In this document: in pieces, positions 58,777 to 64,000 of the stretch
How the letters are laid out: each line of letters starts with the position of its first letter
How positions within the stretch are numbered: the stretch's first letter is position 1
Origin: DASXUX01 sp036504595
GTDB lineage: Bacteria; Planctomycetota; SZUA-567; H5-PLA8
DNA: 64,000 nucleotides
Reading direction: 5' to 3'
Assembly: GCA_036504595.1 (NCBI GenBank)
Contig: DASXUX010000056.1
Span: forward strand, 62,001-126,000
Program-made: the position numbers and the translations under genes
Notes under the pieces: model-generated
Seen by the model: the letters and a program-made list of their open reading frames with translations, nothing else
Databases searched by the model: none
Told to the model about the DNA's origin: nothing

Positions 58777-59772
58777 GGGGTCGCCGTACTCGCCCAGCGT
58801 GCCGCGTTTGAGCATGTACAGGTTCTCGCCGCGCGTCGGGCGGACGATCTGCAGCGTGATCGGGGAATTCGCGCCACTCTCGCGAAGGCTCAACAGAAAT
58901 TTCACTGCGTCTTTGGCCCCGCCGTTTTCGATGGGGGCGCCGTTGACGTCTACGATAATATCGTTGCGCCGCAGACCCATCCGTTCGGCCGGACTGCCAG
59001 GAACCACATCGTAAACCATCAGACCAATCGAATCGCCGACCACGCGGTCAACATCGCGCGTCGTCTTCAGCATGGCACCAAAGAGCGGCTTGTCGTCGCC
59101 GACAGTTTTCTCGCCGAACACAAAGTAGCCATAGCGTTGCTCGTCTTTCTGCAACGTCTGAGCCAAGTCTGGCGCCAATGGATCGTGCACATATTCGACC
59201 GGTGCGGGACTGCCCAGCGACGCCCGTTGCACACCGGGCATCACCAGCATCTTTGGCAGAGCTTTGTTGCGAATGATGGTGGCAATTCCAGGTGCGTCAA
59301 CTTTCGGCCCGGGGCCTTTCTTCACAAACTTCACAGCCGCGAACATCATCACGAACGTTGCCGCCATCGCCGAGACGCTGAACACCGTTGCATACCGCCA
59401 CCAGTTTGCGCGCTTTTCGGACGCGGCCGCTCCGGCTGGGCGCAGCGTGTATGCGCCAGTCGCCAGCCCCGGCTGCGTGCGCTGCATGCGTGCGCGGACT
59501 TTCGCGCCATAATCGGCAAAATATTGAGCGGGCGGTTCTCCAACGTTAAAGTCGGCGAAGGCCGAACCGACGTCTTCGAGAACGTGCAGTTCTTCGCGGC
59601 AGGCGGAACAGCTTGCCAGATGAAGTTCGACGGCGGAACGCATTCCGGACTGCGCCAGACCACTGCCATCGGGGTGGGGGATCTCGCCGCGGCGGGCATC
59701 GATGAGGTCGCTCAGGAACTCGCGAACGTGTTCGCAGGGGAGATTTCCGGGATTATGGACTGCGTCAATCAT
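58729..59772 (-). CDS. Anti-sigma factor with periplasmic PDZ domain
   Basis: 347 residues. N-terminal zinc anti-sigma (ZAS/zf-HC2) domain: HxxxCxxC in ELHLASCSACREEL (about 50-62), with the preceding CEHVREFLSDLIDARRG helix. One transmembrane segment (about 125-148, VFSVSAMAATFVMMFAAV). The outer part ends in a PDZ domain (about 240-320; GLMVYDVVPGSPAERMGLRRND), which is unusual for an anti-sigma factor. It would hold the ECF sigma factor upstream (63 bp away) inactive and could sense C-termini of misfolded proteins by the PDZ. Its last 16 codons overlap the convergent ABC-F gene. Confidence 0.85.
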   Translation of the reverse strand: MIDAVHNPGNLPCEHVREFLSDLIDARRGEIPHPDGSGLAQSGMRSAVELHLASCSACREELHVLEDVGSAFADFNVGEPPAQYFADYGAKVRARMQRTQPGLATGAYTLRPAGAAASEKRANWWRYATVFSVSAMAATFVMMFAAVKFVKKGPGPKVDAPGIATIIRNKALPKMLVMPGVQRASLGSPAPVEYVHDPLAPDLAQTLQKDEQRYGYFVFGEKTVGDDKPLFGAMLKTTRDVDRVVGDSIGLMVYDVVPGSPAERMGLRRNDIIVDVNGAPIENGGAKDAVKFLLSLRESGANSPITLQIVRPTRGENLYMLKRGTLGEYGDPSASGVDNSLPASAQF

Positions 59773-59835
59773 GGCTTGCTTCTTCCCCTCACCTACCAGT
59801 AGGACGCTCTTGCGAGCGGCACCTTCACGGTGTTC

Positions 59836-60504
59836 CTACGCCGAGTAGCCCAACCGGCGCAGTTTCTCTTGCAGTTTGCGGCGCGCATAGCTCAGGCGCG
59901 ACCACACTGTTCCTTCTGGAACGTCCAGCGTCTTGGCGATTTCGGCGTGGCTCATCCCTTCAACTTCCTTCATCAGGAAGGCCTCGCGGTGTTTCTCGTC
60001 CAGGCAGGCCAGCGCTTCGGTCAGGGCGTCGCGCAGGCCTTCGCGTTCCAGGTTGGTCAGAGGTTCGTCGTGCGATTTGGCTTCGACGGTGCGGATTTCT
60101 TCCAGGGTCGTCGTCGCGGAGTCTTTGCGAATGGCGCGCCTGTAATGATCGTGCACCAGGTTCAAGACGATGCGATAAAACCACGTCTTGAAGGCGCCTT
60201 CTCCGGCAATTTCGCCCACGTGCTTGTACAGGCGGACCAGCGCCTCCTGCGATATCTCTTCGGCGGTATTCGCGTCGGCGACCGAGCGCAACGCTAAATG
60301 ATATGCCATTCGCCCGGCAAGCGGGGCCAGTTCGTCGAAAGCAGCCTCCTCGCCGTCGCGGAATCGTCGCACCAACGCAACGATGCGCTGGTCTAGTTCC
60401 TGTTTTTCGGCGGATTTTTCGACTGGCGAGTCGCTGGAACGACTGGCATCACGAAGCGCAGGCAGACCGGTGGGTCTGGGGTGAGGCCCCGATATTCCCG
60501 ACAT
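59836..60504 (-). CDS. ECF RNA polymerase sigma factor
   Basis: 222 residues from the ATG at 60504 (AGGAG ten bases upstream). Sigma-2 region: FDELAPLAGRMAYHLALRSV-ADANTAEEISQEALVRLYKH, with the DA-EEISQExLxRLY motif. Sigma-4 region: LDEKHREAFLMKEVEGMSHAEIAKTLDVPEGTVWSRLSYARRKL, the HTH. Forms a two-gene unit with the following anti-sigma factor. An N-terminal basic, repeat-like stretch (about 1-30) is not typical of ECF factors; starts within it are possible. Confidence 0.92.
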   Translation of the reverse strand: MSGISGPHPRPTGLPALRDASRSSDSPVEKSAEKQELDQRIVALVRRFRDGEEAAFDELAPLAGRMAYHLALRSVADANTAEEISQEALVRLYKHVGEIAGEGAFKTWFYRIVLNLVHDHYRRAIRKDSATTTLEEIRTVEAKSHDEPLTNLEREGLRDALTEALACLDEKHREAFLMKEVEGMSHAEIAKTLDVPEGTVWSRLSYARRKLQEKLRRLGYSA

Positions 60505-60558
60505 GCGTGCGCCGCTCCTGGTCTGGCCGGTTGCCGAACGACTTCGGCCACGCGTCAA

Positions 60559-60587
60559 AGATAACGGCGCAAAGGGGGCTATTTCAA
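60559..60587 (-). promoter_or_regulatory. Candidate promoter for the ECF sigma gene
   Basis: Minus strand TTGAAA (60582-60587), 17-base spacer, TTATCT (60559-60564). Matches a housekeeping-type promoter, not the GGAAC type that ECF factors usually autoregulate. Confidence 0.4.
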
Positions 60588-60705
60588 GTCTAAAGCCTGC
60601 TTCGGACAAAAGCCTGTCTCCCGGCGGCAGGACAGTACGCGCTCTGGCCTGCCGACAGAAGGACGCTGGGAAGACGGACAGCCTTCAAAGTAGAAGTTTG
60701 CAGAA

Positions 60706-60729
60706 GGCGCAATCCAGGAGGATTGCGCC
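60706..60729. repeat. GGCGCAATCC palindrome, extended copy
   Basis: GGCGCAATCC-AGGA-GGATTGCGCC, perfect 10-bp arms. Placed just beyond the stop of the UgpC-type ATPase gene; may act as its terminator-like hairpin. The gap 60505-60736 holds no gene. Confidence 0.9.
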
Positions 60730-60736
60730 ACGGGAG

Positions 60737-61912
<1,176 letters not shown>

Positions 61913-61942
61913 GTGCGAGTCTCCCGAGTGCAGGCTGAGGAA

Positions 61943-61974
61943 AGTATAATTCGGGATTTGGGTAGTTCTGTCAA
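61943..61974 (-). promoter_or_regulatory. Candidate promoter for the UgpC-type ATPase
   Basis: Minus strand TTGACA (61969-61974), ~18-base spacer, ATTATA (61945-61950) or TATACT (61943-61948, 20-base spacer). Confidence 0.4.
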
Positions 61975-61984
61975 GTGGTGCTTG

Positions 61985-62070
61985 GGAGTTGGTGAGCGGT
62001 GTCTGGTGGTCTGGTGGTCTGGTGTCTGGTGGAACCAATCACCAAGTACCAATCACCAAGCACCAAGTAC
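61985..62070. repeat. TCTGGTG arrays and CCAATCACCAAGTACCAATC arrays
   Basis: GGTGTCTGGTGGTCTGGTGG (61999-62018) followed by ACCAATCACCAAGTACCAATC (62035-62055) and CACCAAGCACCAAG (62054-62067). Fills the gap between the UgpC-type ATPase and the small protein gene. Confidence 0.8.
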
Positions 62071-62073
62071 GCA

Positions 62074-62547
62074 TCACGACTTCGGCTGGTCGAAGACGCC
62101 GCGTTCGCAGGCCATGACGAAGGCTTCGCCGCACTGCTTCAGCTGTTGCCATTGCTGGCGGATGTCTTCGGCTTCCTTGTGATCGACGCGGCCGTCATCG
62201 AGCATCGACTTCGAAAGCACGTCCAGCAGGCGCGAGAAGTTCTGGATGAGTTTCTGTGTGCGTTCGACGTATTCGGCGTTGATTTCTTTATCACGAAACA
62301 AATTGGGAACAAACGTGCCGCCGGCGCGCTGACAAAGCCAGTCCAGCAGTTCTGGATTCTGGGTGCATTGCCACAAGGCCAGCACGCGGTCCAGCGGATT
62401 GGCGGCGCCGCTGCCTTCCACGTCCGATTCGTCGCCAGGCTCCTGGCACCACTTGTAAACGAGGGAGGTGGACAGTCTCATCTCCCCCGCGACTTTTTTC
62501 ACGCCCACACCATCCACCGCGCCACGAATTACTTCAAAGGACTTCAT
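62074..62547 (-). CDS. Small HTH-like protein
   Basis: 157 residues from the ATG at 62547 (GGAGGAAACCCAC). The N-terminal ~40 residues (KKVAGEMRLSTSLVYKWCQE) look like a helix-turn-helix with the tight turn seen in phage regulators (CII/Cro-like). The rest is helical (GTFVPNLFRDKEINAEYVERT, LLDVLSKSMLDDGRVDHKEAEDI). No signal peptide. Phage-type regulators of this kind are found chromosomally in PVC genomes. Divergent from the URO-D-family gene with ~200 bp between, so it may control it. Family uncertain. Confidence 0.65.
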   Translation of the reverse strand: MKSFEVIRGAVDGVGVKKVAGEMRLSTSLVYKWCQEPGDESDVEGSGAANPLDRVLALWQCTQNPELLDWLCQRAGGTFVPNLFRDKEINAEYVERTQKLIQNFSRLLDVLSKSMLDDGRVDHKEAEDIRQQWQQLKQCGEAFVMACERGVFDQPKS

Positions 62548-62748
62548 GTGGGTTTCCTCCCTGATTTGTCGCTTCGTCTGTATGGCTTGTATCGAATCCC
62601 TGATTGAAAACAACCAATTGTCGGACGGTGACTACCGCCCATGTTGCCTTCCACTTTCGATCTGGAAATGATCTTAGAAATGGCTACACAGGAGGTTAAC
62701 CTACACGCTCTTGCGTTACTTTCTTGGACACTGCCGAGGGCGAAAACA

Positions 62749-63825
62749 ATGGCTGAGCTCACCTCCCGCGAACGCGTCCGCCGCACTCTTGCTCGGCAGA
62801 TGCCTGACCGTGTTCCGGTCAACTTTGCGGCAAATCCCGGTATTGAACGCCGCCTGAAGGCACATTTCGATTTGAAGGAGGATGATACTGAAGCTCTGCT
62901 GCGCGCCCTTGGGGTGGATTTCCGAGGTATCGGTGCGCCGTATGTGGGGCCGAAACTGCACCCCGACGTGCCAGACCGCAGCGTGGACATGTGGGGAATC
63001 CACCGGCGCTGGATCGAGCACGAATCCGGCGGATACTGGGACTACTGCGATTTCCCGTTGCGCGAGGCGACGCTGCAGGAAGTTGAGGCCTGGCCGCTGC
63101 CATCGCCGGACCATTTCGACTACTCGGCTATTCCCGACCAATGTGCGCGGCATGGCGATCACGCGATCTACGCCGGCCATCCGGGAACCGGAGACGTCAT
63201 CAACCAAACCAGCATGCTCCGCACCATGGAGCAGTTCCTGGTGGACCTGATCACCGATGAACCGGCCGGTTTGCGGCTGGTTGAGCGGCGCATCGAGATT
63301 CAGCTCGAGATCATCTCCCGGACCTTGAAGGCCGCGAAAGGACGCGTGGATTTCCTCTGGATCGGCGAGGATCTTGGGACGCAGATCGGACCCATGATCA
63401 GCCTGGAGTTATTCCGCAGGCACATTCGCCCGCGGCATCAGCTTTTTGTCGATCTGGCCAGGAGATGGGACATTCCGGTGATGATCCATAGCTGCGGGTC
63501 GAGCAGTTGGGCGTTTGACGATTTTGTGGAGATGGGCATTGCGGCTGTCGATACGCTCCAGCCTGAAGCCAAGAATATGGCGCCGGCTTTTCTCAAGAAG
63601 CAATATGGCGGCAAACTCGTGTTTCACGGCTGCATTTCAACGGCGGGTCCGGTAGCGCTGGGTACGGTGGATAACACGATATCCTGTGTTCGTGACACGC
63701 TGAAAATCATGATGCCCGGCGGGGGCTACGTGCTGGCTCCGACGCATTGTCTTCAGGACAATTCGCCGACCGCGAACGTTCTTGCGATGTATGACGCGGC
63801 GAGGCGGCTCGGCCGCTACGAGTGA
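62749..63825 (+). CDS. Uroporphyrinogen-decarboxylase-family protein
   Basis: 358 residues from the ATG at 62749 (GAGGGCGAAAACA). The URO-D fold is evident: RRTLARQMPDRVPVNF, the mid strand FLWIGEDLGTQIGPMISLELFRRH, then IMIHSCGSSSWAFDDFVEMG and VFHGCISTAGPVALGTVDN. URO-D proper keeps an N-terminal FxxAxxxxxxxxxPVWxMRQAGR; that is absent here. The HSCGS and HGC motifs fit the corrinoid/zinc methyltransferase branch (MtaA/CmuA-like). It may act on a methylated substrate such as a methyl-amine or methoxy compound, but no corrinoid protein is adjacent. Divergent from the small regulator. Confidence 0.85.
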   Translation: MAELTSRERVRRTLARQMPDRVPVNFAANPGIERRLKAHFDLKEDDTEALLRALGVDFRGIGAPYVGPKLHPDVPDRSVDMWGIHRRWIEHESGGYWDYCDFPLREATLQEVEAWPLPSPDHFDYSAIPDQCARHGDHAIYAGHPGTGDVINQTSMLRTMEQFLVDLITDEPAGLRLVERRIEIQLEIISRTLKAAKGRVDFLWIGEDLGTQIGPMISLELFRRHIRPRHQLFVDLARRWDIPVMIHSCGSSSWAFDDFVEMGIAAVDTLQPEAKNMAPAFLKKQYGGKLVFHGCISTAGPVALGTVDNTISCVRDTLKIMMPGGGYVLAPTHCLQDNSPTANVLAMYDAARRLGRYE

Positions 63826-63998
63826 ACCGGGCAGCTTTCTTGCGCTAAGAGGACGGCGGTTTCCAGTTCATCCAGGTCGAACGGTTTCTTCAGCCATTGA
63901 GCGATCTTCAAAGCGCGCGCGGCGTCCTCGGCCCGCGTGTCGGCAGTCATCAGGATAACTTTACAGTCCGGCCACTCCCGGCTGACCTCCGTCATGAA
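63816..63998 (-). CDS. Response regulator receiver domain, C-terminal part
   Basis: Only the last ~61 codons are in the window; the 5' end lies beyond the right edge. The minus-strand protein reads ...VILMTADTRAEDAARALKI, then AQWLKKPFDLDELETAV..., the end of a receiver (CheY-like) domain, with the T/A switch residue and the K-P motif before the last helix. The stop (TAG at 63816) overlaps the URO-D-family gene end by ten bases (convergent). No output domain follows, so it is a single-domain or N-terminally extended regulator, perhaps behind a sensor kinase. Confidence 0.75.
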   Translation of the reverse strand, partial: FMTEVSREWPDCKVILMTADTRAEDAARALKIAQWLKKPFDLDELETAVLLAQESCPVHS

Positions 63999-64000
63999 TG

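Overview
The window is a GC-rich bacterial chromosome segment with about 48 protein genes on both strands. I found no rRNA, tRNA, CRISPR array or transposase gene. The gene set points to the PVC superphylum, probably a Planctomycetota-like or related lineage. Supporting features are a fused type I dehydroquinate dehydratase/shikimate dehydrogenase, a Tat-exported Gfo/Idh/MocA oxidoreductase beside a ThuA-like protein, many VWA/VIT/BatA-type proteins, PATR beta-strand repeats, a sulfatase-modifying-factor-like protein and a membrane protein opening with a WFQFHLST-type N-terminus. The phylum call is inference; a 16S or marker-gene search would settle it.

Layout. Bases 1-2.5 kb hold an SGNH hydrolase end, an SMP-30-like protein and a small unknown protein. 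2.6-15.5 kb (mostly minus strand) holds an M6-type metalloprotease, a roughly 2,027-residue FecR/VIT/VWA/cyclase-like/TPR/DUF2135 surface protein, two small unknown genes, a HigBA-type toxin-antitoxin pair and a HEAT-repeat protein. 15.9-19 kb has aroDE, a P-II protein and argC. 19.3-21.9 kb has ThuA and Gfo/Idh/MocA. 22.3-28.9 kb is a plus-strand run of four exported proteins (beta-repeat passenger, small beta protein, Ig-like partner, PKD/Ig-like protein). 29-39.5 kb carries GH4 glycosidase, Uma2, an FGE-like protein, DsbD, topA and a sugar-binding lipoprotein. 39.8-48.5 kb is a housekeeping block: aminotransferase, greA, pheA, tpiA, secG, yicC, gmk, rpoZ and split coaC/coaB. 48.7-56.8 kb has an esterase, YjbQ and a DUF58/BatA/VWA operon. 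56.9-64 kb has an ABC-F ATPase, an ECF sigma factor with a PDZ-tailed anti-sigma factor, a UgpC-type ATPase, a small putative DNA-binding protein, a URO-D-family protein and the C-terminal part of a response regulator.

The most unusual signal is the repeat content. Nearly every intergenic gap holds short-unit tandem arrays (TTCAGGG, TCTGGTG, GTCACCC, ATGATGA, CAGACTC and others), usually followed by the reverse-complement array so that the transcript could fold into a long imperfect hairpin. Separate palindromic elements sit in frame inside genes. The clearest is a 49-bp element found three times, inside an FGE-like gene, coaB and an ABC-F gene. All three copies have the same 8-bp + A-A mismatch + 9-bp stem and 8-nt loop, with compensatory changes between copies. 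This resembles in principle the coding palindromic elements described in Rickettsia, but the sequence is different.
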